Positions 25,243 to 33,869 of a DNA stretch of 64,000 bases are shown piece by piece. The DNA comes from Acidimangrovimonas sediminis (GTDB taxonomy: Bacteria > Pseudomonadota > Alphaproteobacteria > Rhodobacterales > Rhodobacteraceae), in the NCBI RefSeq assembly GCF_002871005.1, contig NZ_PHSN01000021.1:62001-126000 (forward strand), read 5' to 3'. How positions within the stretch are numbered: position 1 is the first letter of the stretch; every line of letters starts with the position of its first letter. The position numbers and the translations under genes are program-made. Under the pieces are notes generated by a model that saw only the letters and a list, made by a program, of their open reading frames with translations, was not told the origin of the DNA and did not search any database.

Positions 25243-26174
25243 TGCGCATGCCCCGGAATGTCGAGGTTGAACAGATCGGCGGGCTCCAGCACGAGGCCGA
25301 AGAAGATCTTGATCCCCACCAGCAGCACGAGGATCGCCAGCAGGATCCGCAGCTGTTCGGCCTTGAGCTTCAGCCCGATCATCGCGCCGAACTGCGCCCC
25401 GATCACCCCCCCAAGTGTCAGCAGCACCGCCAGCACCAGATCGACCGACTGGCTGGTCAGCACATGTGCCATCACCGCGTAGCAGGAGATGAAGATCACC
25501 TGGTAGAGCGAGGTCCCCACCACCACCTTGGTGTTCATCCCCAGCAGGTAGATCATCGCCGGCACCAGGATGAAGCCGCCGCCGACCCCCAGCGTCGTGG
25601 TCAGGAAGCCGATGACGATGCCGATCATGATCGGCGGCAGGATGCTGATGTAGAGGCCCGAGGTGCGGAACTTTACCTTCAGCGGCCATTTCTGCGCCTT
25701 GGTATGGCTGCGCTTGATGACCCGGGGCGGGGCGCCCGACTTGCCCGCGCGTCTGTTGCGCAGAATCGCGCGCAGGCTTTCCTGGAACATCATCGTCCCG
25801 ATCAGCCCCATCAGAACGGTGTAGCAGACCTCGACGAAGAGGTTGATATGCCCCAGCCGCTCCAGCTCCTTGAAGACGTAGATCCCGATGGTCGAGCCGA
25901 CGAAGCCCGACAGCAGCATCACCGTGCCCATGCGGAAATCGACCGTGCGCCGCTTGAGATGCACCATCACCGCCGACACCGACGAGGCCACCACCTGAAC
26001 CGCCCCGGTGGAGACTGCGACCGAGGGCGGGATGCCGATGAAGAACAGCGCTGGCGTGATCAAAAAGCCGCCGCCCACCCCGAACATCCCCGACAACAGG
26101 CCGACGACGCCACCGATTCCGAAAAGGAGGAAGGCGTTGACGACAACCTCTGCGATCGGGAGGTAGATCTGCAT
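25239..26174 (-). CDS. TSUP family permease (TauE/SafE-like)
   Basis: Inner-membrane protein of 311 residues with two homologous halves, each opening with the family motif: FGVGGGFLITPAL near residue 31 and LGVGGGFILVPAMIYL near residue 193. About eight helices flank a basic cytoplasmic loop (about residues 135-168). TSUP proteins export sulfite, sulfoacetate or related anions. First gene of a two-gene operon with TIGR02186. The region upstream on its strand has TTGACA, a good -35 candidate. Confidence 0.92.
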   Translation of the reverse strand: MQIYLPIAEVVVNAFLLFGIGGVVGLLSGMFGVGGGFLITPALFFIGIPPSVAVSTGAVQVVASSVSAVMVHLKRRTVDFRMGTVMLLSGFVGSTIGIYVFKELERLGHINLFVEVCYTVLMGLIGTMMFQESLRAILRNRRAGKSGAPPRVIKRSHTKAQKWPLKVKFRTSGLYISILPPIMIGIVIGFLTTTLGVGGGFILVPAMIYLLGMNTKVVVGTSLYQVIFISCYAVMAHVLTSQSVDLVLAVLLTLGGVIGAQFGAMIGLKLKAEQLRILLAILVLLVGIKIFFGLVLEPADLFNLDIPGHAQ

Positions 26175-26274
26175 GCTGGGTCCTTGCGGAAGGAAGCAGG
26201 GGGCGAAAGGCTGGTGTTCTGATGACTCTTTAATCAGATGCTGTCAAACATATGCACCCGTGAATATTTCGGCC

Positions 26275-27081
26275 CTAGGCCGTGTTCCGCAAGTATCGTC
26301 GGAGAATTGTTTCAAGTTTTGCAGCGCCCAGCGGTGCCATCGCCTTGGTCTGGGCGTGGCTGATCTCTTCGGCGGCCATGCCCGCACCCATGTTGGTGAT
26401 GGTCGAGATCGCCGCCACCCGCATCCCGAGGAACCGCGCCAGGATCACTTCGGGCACGGTCGACATCCCCACCGCGTCGGCGCCGAGTATGCGGATTGCA
26501 CGGATTTCCGCAGGGGTTTCGAAGGTCGGCCCCGAGAACCAGGCATAGACACCCTCGGGCAGGGGGATCCCCTCGGCCTCGGCGGCGGCCTTCAGGCCCT
26601 CGCGCATCCCGGAGTCATGGGCCTCGGTGAGCGGGACGAAGCGCGCGTCCGACGGCTCTCCGATCAGCGGGTTGGTTCCCGAAAAGTTGATGTGGTCGTT
26701 CAGCAGCATCAGGCCGCCGGGCGGGATGTCTCGGGTCAGCGATCCTGCCGCATTCGTGGCGATAAGCCGCTCTGCGCCAAGCGCTTTCAGCACCTCCAGC
26801 GGAAGGCGCATGGCGTCGGGGCGGCCCGATTCGTAGTAATGCGCGCGGCCGCCGAAGACGGCGACGCGGGTGCCTTCCAGATCGCCCACCACCAGCTCGG
26901 GCGTATGGCCCGAGACGCCGGCATGTGGAAAGCCCGGCAGGTCGGCATAGGGGATCGCAACCCCGTCGATCGCCCGGGAGAGATGGCCCAGCCCCGAGCC
27001 CAGGATCAGCCCCAGCGCGACCGGCGCATCCCCGGCGCGGCCCCGGATCAGGGCGGCGAGGTCGTCAGCGTTCCTTGACAT
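26275..27081 (-). CDS. Purine-nucleoside phosphorylase (trimeric type)
   Basis: Cytoplasmic enzyme of 268 residues that splits inosine, guanosine or xanthosine with phosphate to base and ribose-1-phosphate. Signature blocks: LGLILGSGLGHL, FPHAGVSGHTPELVVG, FGGRAHYYESG, the purine-site Glu in GPTFETPAEIRA, and GADAVGMSTVPEV with ITNMGAG. The ATG at 27081 follows a G-run and overlaps the upstream permease gene by 17 bp, so it is the last gene of the nucleoside transporter operon. Substrate range within purines is not resolved by sequence. Confidence 0.93.
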   Translation of the reverse strand: MSRNADDLAALIRGRAGDAPVALGLILGSGLGHLSRAIDGVAIPYADLPGFPHAGVSGHTPELVVGDLEGTRVAVFGGRAHYYESGRPDAMRLPLEVLKALGAERLIATNAAGSLTRDIPPGGLMLLNDHINFSGTNPLIGEPSDARFVPLTEAHDSGMREGLKAAAEAEGIPLPEGVYAWFSGPTFETPAEIRAIRILGADAVGMSTVPEVILARFLGMRVAAISTITNMGAGMAAEEISHAQTKAMAPLGAAKLETILRRYLRNTA

Positions 27082-28030
27082 AGGGTACCCCCCCTGCACG
27101 CGGCGGTATCGCCTTGCCGACGAACCCCGCGAGGATGATCACGGTCAGGATGTAGGGCAGGGCCTGCATGAACTGCACCGGCAGCACGATCACGCCGAGG
27201 TCGATGTTCTGGTAGCGGTTGGAGATCGCCTCCAGCAGACCGAACAGCATGGTCGACCCCAGCGCGTACCAGGGCCGCCACTTGGCGAAGATCAGCGCCG
27301 CCAGCGCGATGTAGCCGCGGCCTGCCGTCATCTCCTTGACGAAGCCCGCCGAGAGCGAGGTGGCAAGGTAAGCCCCAGCGATGCCCGACAGGACGCCGCA
27401 GATCAGCACGGCGGTATAGCGCATCCGGATGACCGAGATGCCGGCCGTGTCCACCGCCGCCGGGTTCTCGCCCACCGCGCGCAGGCGCAGGCCGAACCGT
27501 GTCTTGTACAGCGTCCACCAGGTCAGCGGCACGCAGAGGAAGGCCACGTAGACCAGGATCGTGTGCCCCGAGATCAGGTTCTGGTAGATCGGCCCGATCC
27601 CGGGGATCCGCCCGATCTGGTCGGCGAAGGGCCAGACGATGTCGTGGAAGCGGCCGCCGCCCGAGAGGGACGGGGTGCGCCCGCCTTGTTGGAACCAGCT
27701 TTGCGCGATCAGCACGGTGATCCCGGAGGCGAGGAAGTTGATCGCCACGCCGGAGATCAGCTGGTTGCCGCGGAAGGTGATCGAGGCAAGGCCATGGATC
27801 AGGGCGAGGATGATCGAGGCGCCGATGCCGGCCAGCAGCCCAAGCCACACGTCGCCCGTGACCGCCGCCACCGCGCCCGACATCATGGCCGAGACCAGCA
27901 TCTTGCCCTCGAGCCCGATGTCGAAGATCCCCGAGCGTTCCGAGAACAGCCCGGCCAAGCAGGCCAGCAGAAGCGGCGTGCCCAGCCGCACGGTGCTGTC
28001 GAGGATCTCGATGATGCTTGCGTAATCCAT
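27065..28030 (-). CDS. Nucleoside ABC transporter, permease 2
   Basis: Inner-membrane permease of 321 residues of the BPD_transp_2 class with about eight to ten helices. It contains the EAA-like loop ENPAAVDTAGISVIRMR and the N-terminal FSERSGIFDIGLEGKML typical of BMP-linked nucleoside importers. It pairs with permease 1, whose stop overlaps its ATG by one base. The start at 28030 is fixed by that overlap and by family length. Confidence 0.93.
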   Translation of the reverse strand: MDYASIIEILDSTVRLGTPLLLACLAGLFSERSGIFDIGLEGKMLVSAMMSGAVAAVTGDVWLGLLAGIGASIILALIHGLASITFRGNQLISGVAINFLASGITVLIAQSWFQQGGRTPSLSGGGRFHDIVWPFADQIGRIPGIGPIYQNLISGHTILVYVAFLCVPLTWWTLYKTRFGLRLRAVGENPAAVDTAGISVIRMRYTAVLICGVLSGIAGAYLATSLSAGFVKEMTAGRGYIALAALIFAKWRPWYALGSTMLFGLLEAISNRYQNIDLGVIVLPVQFMQALPYILTVIILAGFVGKAIPPRAGGVPYVKER

Positions 28031-29124
28031 CAGCCCCTCCGTTTCCGCGCACGCATGAAGGCGGCCTCCAGCGGCAGCCGGACGACGTTGTCGAGCGCGC
28101 CGGTGAACAGGATCACCAGCGCCTGGATCACCGTCACCAGTTCCCGCGGAATGTTGGCCCAGAGCGCCAGCTCGCCGCCCCCCTGGTAGAGGAAGCCGAA
28201 GAGAAGCGCGGCCAGGAAGATCCCGAACGGGTGGTCGCGCCCCATGAGCGCCACCGCGATGCCGATGAAGCCCGCCCCTTCGGAGGCGTTCATGATCAGC
28301 CGGCCGCTTTCGCCCATGGTAGAGTTCACCGCCATCATGCCCCCCAACGCCCCCGAGATCAGCATGGCGTACATGGTGATCCGCACCGGCCGGATCCCGG
28401 CGTAGAGGGCGGCGGGCTCGGACTTGCCGAGCGCCCGGATCTGATAGCCCAGGCGCGTGTGCCAGATCAGCGCCCAGACCAGCACACAGGCCGCGATCGC
28501 GATGAAAAGCGACACGTTGGCTGGGGTGTGCTTGGCGAATGGGATGCCGATCGCGCCAAGGATCTGGTTCAGCTCGGGCAGGGTGGTGGGCTTGGGGAAG
28601 TTCGCGGTTGCCGGGTCCATCGAGCCGACGGGACGCAGCACGTTGACCAGCAGGTAGTTCAAGAGCGCCGCGGCGATGAAATTGAACATGATCGTGGTGA
28701 TCACGATATGGCTGCCGCGTTTCGCCTGCAGCCAGGCGGGGATCGCCGCCCAGGCCGCGCCCAGCACGGCGGCGCCCAGCGACGCGCCGATCACCGCCAG
28801 CCACCAGTTGGGCCAGGGGATGAACAGGCACATGAGTGCCACGCCAAGCCCCCCCAGTGTCGCCTGACCCTCGCCGCCGATGTTGAAGAGCCCGGCATGC
28901 GAGGCCACGGCAAAGCCAAGCCCCGTGAACATGAAATTGGTCGCGTAGTAGAGCGTGTAGCCCCAGCCGTAGGTCGACCCGAGCGAGCCTGACACCATGA
29001 TCTGCATGGCGTCGAACGGGTTCTCGCCGATGGCCCAGATCACGAGGCCCGACAGCACGAAGGCGATCAGCACGTTGAGGACGGGAACCAGGACGACGTC
29101 GGCCCAATGCGGCATGCGGTCCAT
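28030..29124 (-). CDS. Nucleoside ABC transporter, permease 1
   Basis: Inner-membrane permease of 364 residues of the BPD_transp_2 class. Family blocks include LFNIGGEGQATLGGLG in the first half and the cytoplasmic loop LGKSEPAALYAGI that contacts the ATPase. About nine to ten membrane helices. Its ATG overlaps the ATPase stop by one base (TGATG), and its own stop overlaps the next permease in the same way. Confidence 0.93.
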   Translation of the reverse strand: MDRMPHWADVVLVPVLNVLIAFVLSGLVIWAIGENPFDAMQIMVSGSLGSTYGWGYTLYYATNFMFTGLGFAVASHAGLFNIGGEGQATLGGLGVALMCLFIPWPNWWLAVIGASLGAAVLGAAWAAIPAWLQAKRGSHIVITTIMFNFIAAALLNYLLVNVLRPVGSMDPATANFPKPTTLPELNQILGAIGIPFAKHTPANVSLFIAIAACVLVWALIWHTRLGYQIRALGKSEPAALYAGIRPVRITMYAMLISGALGGMMAVNSTMGESGRLIMNASEGAGFIGIAVALMGRDHPFGIFLAALLFGFLYQGGGELALWANIPRELVTVIQALVILFTGALDNVVRLPLEAAFMRARKRRG

Positions 29125-30701
29125 CAGGCGGCCTCCCCGTCCGGTTTGCCGGTCATCCCGGCCATCAGCATCCCGAGCTCGCGCTCGTCGGTCTCGTTCG
29201 GCAGGCGCTCGCCCATGATCTTGCCGTCGAACATCACGGCGATCCGGTCCGACAGGGCGAAGATCTCGTCAAGCTCGACCGAGACCAGCAGGATCGCCTT
29301 GCCCGCGTCGCGCAGGGCCACGATCTGCTGGTGGATGAACTCGATCGCGCCGATGTCGACGCCCCGGGTGGGCTGCCCGACCAGCAACAGGTCGGGGTTC
29401 CGCTCGATCTCGCGGGCCAGCACGATCTTCTGCTGGTTCCCGCCCGAGAAGTTCTTGGCCGCCAGCTTTGCATCCGGCGGGCGCACGTCGAACCGTTCGA
29501 TCTTGCCCTCGGCATCGGCAAGGATCGCCGCGTTGTCCATGATCAGCGCGTTCTTCTGGTAGGCGGGGTCGTTGTGATAGCCGAAGGCCACGTTCTCCCA
29601 CGCCGCGAAATCCATGATCAGGCCGGTGTGCTGGCGGTCCTCGGAAACATGGGCGATGCCGGCCTCGCGGCGCGACTGCGCATCCGCGTCGCGCCCCGTC
29701 AGCGCCAGCGCCTTGCCGTTCACCTCGACCCGCCCGCTGGCGTCGCGGATGCCGCCCAGAACCTCAAGCAGCTCCGACTGGCCGTTGCCCGCGACCCCGG
29801 CGATGCCCAGGATCTCGCCCGCCCGGATCTGAAGCGAGACGCCCTTCAGGCGCTCCACCCCGAAGCGGTCGGTGACCTTCAGGTTCTCGATCTCGACGAT
29901 GGTCCGCCCCGGCCTGGCTGGCGTCTTGTCGACCCGCAGCAGCACCTTGCGTCCCACCATCAGCTCGGCCAGCTCGGTCGGGTTGGTGTTGGCCGTCTTC
30001 ACCGTCGCGGTCATCTCGCCGCGGCGCATGACGCTGACGGTGTCGGTGATCTCCATGATCTCGCGCAGCTTGTGGGTGATCAGGATGATCGTCTTCCCCT
30101 CGCGCTTGAGGTTGGCGAGGATGCGAAACAGGTGATCGGCCTCGGCCGGTGTCAGCACGCCCGTCGGCTCGTCGAGGATCAGGATATCGGCCTGACGGTA
30201 GAGCGCCTTGAGGATCTCTACCCGCTGCTGGTGGCCGATCGACAGGTTCTCGATCGTCTCGTCGGGATCGACGTTCAGCTCATATTCCTTGGCGAGGTGC
30301 ACCAGCTCCTTGCGGGCCTTGGACAGGGAGGGACGCAGAAGCGCGCCATCCTCGACGCCCAGGATCACGTTCTCCAGCACCGAGAAGTTCTGCACCAGCT
30401 TGAAGTGCTGGAAGACCATGCCGATCCCGGCCTTGATCGCGGCCTGGCTGTCGGGGATCTCGGTCTTCCGGCCGCCCACATGGATCTCTCCGGCGTCGGC
30501 CTTGTAGAAGCCGTAGAGGATCGACATCAGCGTCGACTTGCCGGCCCCGTTCTCGCCGATGATGCCGTGGATCGTGCCGCGCCGGACCTGGATCGAGATG
30601 TCCTTGTTGGCCTGTACCGGCCCGAAGGCCTTGGAAATGCCCTTCAGCTCGATCGCCGGCGGTGCCGTGCCAGTCGCCCCTGCCGCGCTGTCTGTGCCCA
30701 T
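29124..30701 (-). CDS. Nucleoside ABC transporter, double ATPase
   Basis: Cytoplasmic ATPase of 525 residues with two ABC domains, as in sugar- and nucleoside-type importers. The first has Walker A GENGAGKST, signature LSIGHQQRVEI and Walker B LILDEPTGVLTP. The second has a degenerate P-loop (GVAGNGQSE), signature FSGGNQQKIVLARE and a Walker B ending in LLLVGQPTRGVD instead of DEPT. Only the first site looks fully competent, usual for this class. The ATG at 30701 follows AGAGGG. Confidence 0.94.
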   Translation of the reverse strand: MGTDSAAGATGTAPPAIELKGISKAFGPVQANKDISIQVRRGTIHGIIGENGAGKSTLMSILYGFYKADAGEIHVGGRKTEIPDSQAAIKAGIGMVFQHFKLVQNFSVLENVILGVEDGALLRPSLSKARKELVHLAKEYELNVDPDETIENLSIGHQQRVEILKALYRQADILILDEPTGVLTPAEADHLFRILANLKREGKTIILITHKLREIMEITDTVSVMRRGEMTATVKTANTNPTELAELMVGRKVLLRVDKTPARPGRTIVEIENLKVTDRFGVERLKGVSLQIRAGEILGIAGVAGNGQSELLEVLGGIRDASGRVEVNGKALALTGRDADAQSRREAGIAHVSEDRQHTGLIMDFAAWENVAFGYHNDPAYQKNALIMDNAAILADAEGKIERFDVRPPDAKLAAKNFSGGNQQKIVLAREIERNPDLLLVGQPTRGVDIGAIEFIHQQIVALRDAGKAILLVSVELDEIFALSDRIAVMFDGKIMGERLPNETDERELGMLMAGMTGKPDGEAA

Positions 30702-30735
30702 GCCGCCCTCTTGCAAGTGCCCCTTGGATGCGTCG

Positions 30736-30759
30736 GGGGCGGCAGTCGCCTGCCGCCCC
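30736..30759 (-). promoter_or_regulatory. mRNA hairpin between binding-protein and ATPase genes
   Basis: A perfect 10-bp stem (GGGGCGGCAG with CTGCCGCCCC) closes a tetraloop that reads GCGA, a GNRA loop, in the minus-strand RNA. It sits 28 bp past the BMP stop with no U-run after it. Such hairpins commonly protect the upstream cistron and reduce expression of the downstream ones, giving excess binding protein. Confidence 0.65.
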
Positions 30760-30787
30760 GGTCGTTTTCAGATGTCGTTCCGGCGCC

Positions 30788-31783
30788 TCAGTCGATCGTG
30801 ACCGGGCACTTGTTGTCGGACATGTAGTCGTGCACCTCGATCTTGCCGGCGATGATGTCCTTCTTGGCCGCGTCGACCTTGGCCTTCATCTCGGGCGTGA
30901 TCAGCTTCTCGTTGTACTTGTCATAAGCGTAGTCGACGCCGTTGTTCGACAGGCCCATCACCTTGACGCCGGTCTTGAGGTCCTTGCCCGCCTTGAACGC
31001 ATCGTAGGTGGCGACGTCCACGCGCTTGACCATCGAGGTGAGCATGTGCCCCGGGTGCAGGTAGTTCTGGTTCGAGTCGACGCCGATGCCCATCTTGCCC
31101 GCATCCGCCGCGGCCTGAAGCACGCCGATGCCGGTGCCGCCCGCGGCGGCGAAGATCACGTCGGCGCCCTGGCTGATCTCGGACTTGGCGATCTCGCTGC
31201 CCTTCACCGGGTCGTTCCAGGCCGACGGCGTGGTGCCGGTCATGGCGCCGACCACCTTGTCATCCGACTTCACCGCCTTCACGCCCTGCGCGTAGCCGCA
31301 TTCGAACTTGCGGATCAGCGGGATGTCCATGCCGCCGACGAAACCCACGGTGCCGGTCTTCGACGCCATCGCCGCCAGCATGCCGACGAGGTACGAACCC
31401 TGCTCCTCGCGGAACACCACCGATTCGACGTTGGGCTGCTTGACCACCGAGTCGATGATCACGAAATTGGTCTTGGGATAGTCCGGGGCGACCTTGTTGA
31501 GGATGTCGCTGAACGCAAAGCCGGTGACGACGATCGGGTTGGCGCCGGACTCGGCCAGGCGGCGCAGGGCCTGCTCACGCTGGGCCTCGGTCTGCAGTTC
31601 CAGTTCGCGGAATTTCTTGCCGGTCTCCTTGGCCCATTTCTCGGCGCCGTGGAACGCGGCCTCGTTGAACGACTTGTCGTACTTGCCGCCGAGGTCGTAG
31701 ATCACGGCCGGTTCTGCCAGCGCGGCGCCCGCCGTGAGCGCCAGCGCCGTGGCGGCACCGAAGAGGGATTTCGTCAGGGTCAT
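30788..31783 (-). CDS. BMP family nucleoside-binding protein of an ABC importer
   Basis: Periplasmic substrate-binding protein of 331 residues. A signal peptide ends at AALA-E near residue 23; there is no lipobox, unlike many BmpA lipoproteins. The BMP fold shows in YDLGGKYDKSFNEAAFHG, GFVGGMDIPLIRKFECGY and IFAAAGGTGIGVLQAA. First gene of a five-gene minus-strand operon (this, ATPase, two permeases, PNP); the co-encoded PNP makes a purine nucleoside the best substrate guess. Confidence 0.92.
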   Translation of the reverse strand: MTLTKSLFGAATALALTAGAALAEPAVIYDLGGKYDKSFNEAAFHGAEKWAKETGKKFRELELQTEAQREQALRRLAESGANPIVVTGFAFSDILNKVAPDYPKTNFVIIDSVVKQPNVESVVFREEQGSYLVGMLAAMASKTGTVGFVGGMDIPLIRKFECGYAQGVKAVKSDDKVVGAMTGTTPSAWNDPVKGSEIAKSEISQGADVIFAAAGGTGIGVLQAAADAGKMGIGVDSNQNYLHPGHMLTSMVKRVDVATYDAFKAGKDLKTGVKVMGLSNNGVDYAYDKYNEKLITPEMKAKVDAAKKDIIAGKIEVHDYMSDNKCPVTID

Positions 31784-31968
31784 GGATCTCTCCCGTTGGT
31801 GTTGGGGCGGCCCCGCTGCGGGAGCCTGCCCATCGTGGCACGAGCCGAGCGTGGTCGGATCATCCCGAAGTAAGGCCGAAACGCGCCCGGAAGATCAAGG
31901 ACGATTCTGGCAGCTGCCGCAAGGTTCCCTGACCGGCTGGTAAAATTTTGGCAAACCCCGGTGGCTGC

Positions 31969-32391
31969 TCAGGAAAGCGGCTTGCGCAGCACCAGCGCGT
32001 CTACCGAGGGGGCCCCGGGCGGATGGTAATAGCCCCGCCGCAGCCCCGCCTCGGCCCAGCCCGTGGCGGCGTAGAGCGCGCGCGCGCCAAGGTTGTCGGC
32101 GGCAACTTCGAGAAAGGCCTCGGTCGCGCCGCGCGCGCGGGCAGCATCGTCGAAGGCGTCAACCAGCGCCCGGCCGGTGCCCTGCCGCCGCGCCGCGGGC
32201 GCGACCGCAAGGGTCAGCAGCTCGGCCTCGCCGGCCACGGCGCGGCCGATCAGAAAGCCGTGAGGTCGGGTCTCGAGAAAGGCGCCGGGCTGCGCCAGGG
32301 TCGCCGCGATCTCCTCGGCGCTCCAGGGCGGGGGCGCGATGAAACAGGCGGCGTGCAGTCGGGCGAGGTCTTCCTGGGTCATGCTGGCCAT
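31969..32391 (-). CDS. rimI: Ribosomal-protein-alanine N-acetyltransferase RimI-like
   Basis: GNAT acetyltransferase of 140 residues. The acetyl-CoA loop is RRQGTGRALVDAF near residue 87, followed by ATEAFLEVAADNLGARALYAATGW, the RimI pattern. RimI acetylates the N-terminal alanine of ribosomal protein S18. Its place directly behind tsaB (11-bp gap) is the usual tsaB-rimI pair. An internal ATG three codons in is an alternative start. Confidence 0.88.
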   Translation of the reverse strand: MASMTQEDLARLHAACFIAPPPWSAEEIAATLAQPGAFLETRPHGFLIGRAVAGEAELLTLAVAPAARRQGTGRALVDAFDDAARARGATEAFLEVAADNLGARALYAATGWAEAGLRRGYYHPPGAPSVDALVLRKPLS

Positions 32392-32402
32392 GGCGCGGAG
32401 GC

Positions 32403-33029
32403 TCAGGGCAGCAGAACGGGGGGAGGGTCCGCAGGCGGGGCGGCGTCGGCGTCGCGCAGGTAGAGCGGCGCAGGGCGCGGCTGCGCAGTTCCGCGCAGGC
32501 GCAGGGCGATCCGGGCAATCGCTGTGGCCTGAAGGTCCGGCGGCCCCGGCTCCACCAGCTTCAGCCCATGCGCCAGCGCCTCGGCCTCGGCATCCGACCG
32601 CGGCAGCAGCCGCGGCGCCCGCACCCGCGGCGTGCGGATGTAGACCGAGCCCCTGCGGGCGTCGATCACCGTCGCGACAGTGTCGCCGTGCCCCTCGGCC
32701 AGCGCGTCGAAGCCATTCACCCCGATCGCCGGGATCCCGAGCGACAGCGACAACCCGCGCGCGGCGGCGACCGCGATGCGCACCCCTGTGAAATTGCCCG
32801 GCCCGACACCCACGCCGAGCGCCGCGAGGTCGCGCCAGCCCAGCCCGGCATCGGCCAGCATCTCCTCAAGCAGCGGCATCAGCCGTTCGGCCTGGCCCTT
32901 GTCCATCGTCTCCGCCCGCGCCGCGACCAGCCGGTCGCCCGAGAGTAAAGCGGCCGCGCAATGCGCGGCCGACGTGTCGAAACCGAGGACCAGCGGGCCC
33001 CCGCCGCCCGGCCCTGCATCAGGCAGCAA
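32403..33029 (-). CDS. tsaB: tRNA threonylcarbamoyladenosine synthesis protein TsaB
   Basis: Protein of 208 residues with the HSP70-actin-like fold that partners TsaD and TsaE in making t6A37 of ANN-decoding tRNAs. N-terminal VLGFDTSAAHCAAAL and the central GVGVGPGNFTGVRIAVAAARGL are signatures. It overlaps the nfuA 3' end by 11 bp and precedes rimI, so nfuA-tsaB-rimI appear to be one operon. tsaD is not in the window. Confidence 0.94.
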   Translation of the reverse strand: MLPDAGPGGGGPLVLGFDTSAAHCAAALLSGDRLVAARAETMDKGQAERLMPLLEEMLADAGLGWRDLAALGVGVGPGNFTGVRIAVAAARGLSLSLGIPAIGVNGFDALAEGHGDTVATVIDARRGSVYIRTPRVRAPRLLPRSDAEAEALAHGLKLVEPGPPDLQATAIARIALRLRGTAQPRPAPLYLRDADAAPPADPPPVLLP

Positions 33030-33579
33030 CGGGGCGCACCTCGAGCACTTCCGGAATGTAGTGACGCAGCAGGTTCTCGATCCCCATCTTCAGCGTCAGC
33101 GTGGAGGAGGGGCAGCCGGCGCAGGCGCCCTGCATGTGCAGGTAGACGATGCCGCGCTCGTAGCCATGGAAGGTGATGTCGCCACCGTCCTGCGCCACCG
33201 CCGGGCGCACGCGGGTATCGAGCAACTCCTTGATCTGGGTGACGATCTCGCTGTCGGGGCCGTCTTCGTGGCCCTGGTGGCCACCCTGCGATCCGGCCGC
33301 GACCGCGTCCTGGCCGGACTGGTAATGCTCCATGATCGCGCCCAGGACCGAGGGCTTGATGTGATCCCAGGCCAGGGTGTCGTCCTTCGTGACGGTGATG
33401 AAATCCGACCCGAGGAACACGCCGCGCACGCCGTCGACGCCGAACAGGCGCTCGGCCAACGGGGCGCCCTGAGCGGCCTCGGGCGTCGGGAAATCCGCGG
33501 TTCCGGCGGCCAGCACGTCGCGGCCGGGCAGGAATTTCAGCGTCGCGGGATTCGGGGTGGCTTCGGTCTGGATGAACAT
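33019..33579 (-). CDS. NfuA-type Fe-S cluster scaffold/carrier
   Basis: Protein of 186 residues. An Nfu N-terminal domain (MFIQTEATPNPATLKFLPG, FLGSDFITVTK) is followed by a Gly/His-rich linker and a NifU C-terminal domain with the cluster-binding CxxC in GACAGCPSS near residue 153. It delivers [4Fe-4S] clusters to apoproteins. Together with apbC it is the second Fe-S delivery factor in the window. Promoter-proximal gene of the tsaB-rimI operon. Confidence 0.94.
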   Translation of the reverse strand: MFIQTEATPNPATLKFLPGRDVLAAGTADFPTPEAAQGAPLAERLFGVDGVRGVFLGSDFITVTKDDTLAWDHIKPSVLGAIMEHYQSGQDAVAAGSQGGHQGHEDGPDSEIVTQIKELLDTRVRPAVAQDGGDITFHGYERGIVYLHMQGACAGCPSSTLTLKMGIENLLRHYIPEVLEVRPVAA

Positions 33580-33869
33580 GGCGAAATCTCCGAGTGTTAA
33601 GCTCGGATATGCGCCCGCGAGGCCTGCAAGTCAAGGTACGGGCCTTTTCCGGCGTGAGCCTTCCTGTCAGGTCCCTGAAACGGAACCTGCGCGTGTGGCG
33701 GGCGCGGTGGCGGGGGCGCTGCCCCCTGCACCCCCCGGGATATTTTCGCTCAGAAGAAGGGGAGGGGGCTGTCTTCTTCTGAGGGGAAATATCCCACGGG
33801 GGTCCGGGGGTGTGAAACCCCCGGCTTCCGACGTGGTGCAGCTGGACCACGCTTCGGGGTGAAGGCACC
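33580..33869. repeat. Intergenic repeats: inverted ATATTT elements and GC hairpins
   Basis: No gene. Between metR and nfuA lies a GGGGGC-GCT-GCCCCC hairpin (33712-33726), a repeat core with GGGATATTTTCGCTC (33731-33759), the same core inverted (33773-33803), and a second hairpin CCGGGGG-TGTGAAA-CCCCCGG (33804-33824). The same modules recur at 36325-36388, 58289-58375 and 62338-62390. Confidence 0.75.

Noticed and set aside
24430-25689. A longer 419-codon form of the TIGR02186 protein
   Set aside because: The first 150 codons are a shadow of the TSUP gene. The true start at 25242 gives a signal peptide and the ATGA overlap.
26215-26274. BigR/SqrR-type operator upstream of the TSUP gene
   Set aside because: One ATTC half-site with the right neighbourhood is present on the minus strand, but the second half (GAAT after 8 nt) is missing.
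27065-29107. A 680-codon fused permease
   Set aside because: The first half is an out-of-frame reading of permease 1. The two permeases are separate genes with a TGATG overlap.
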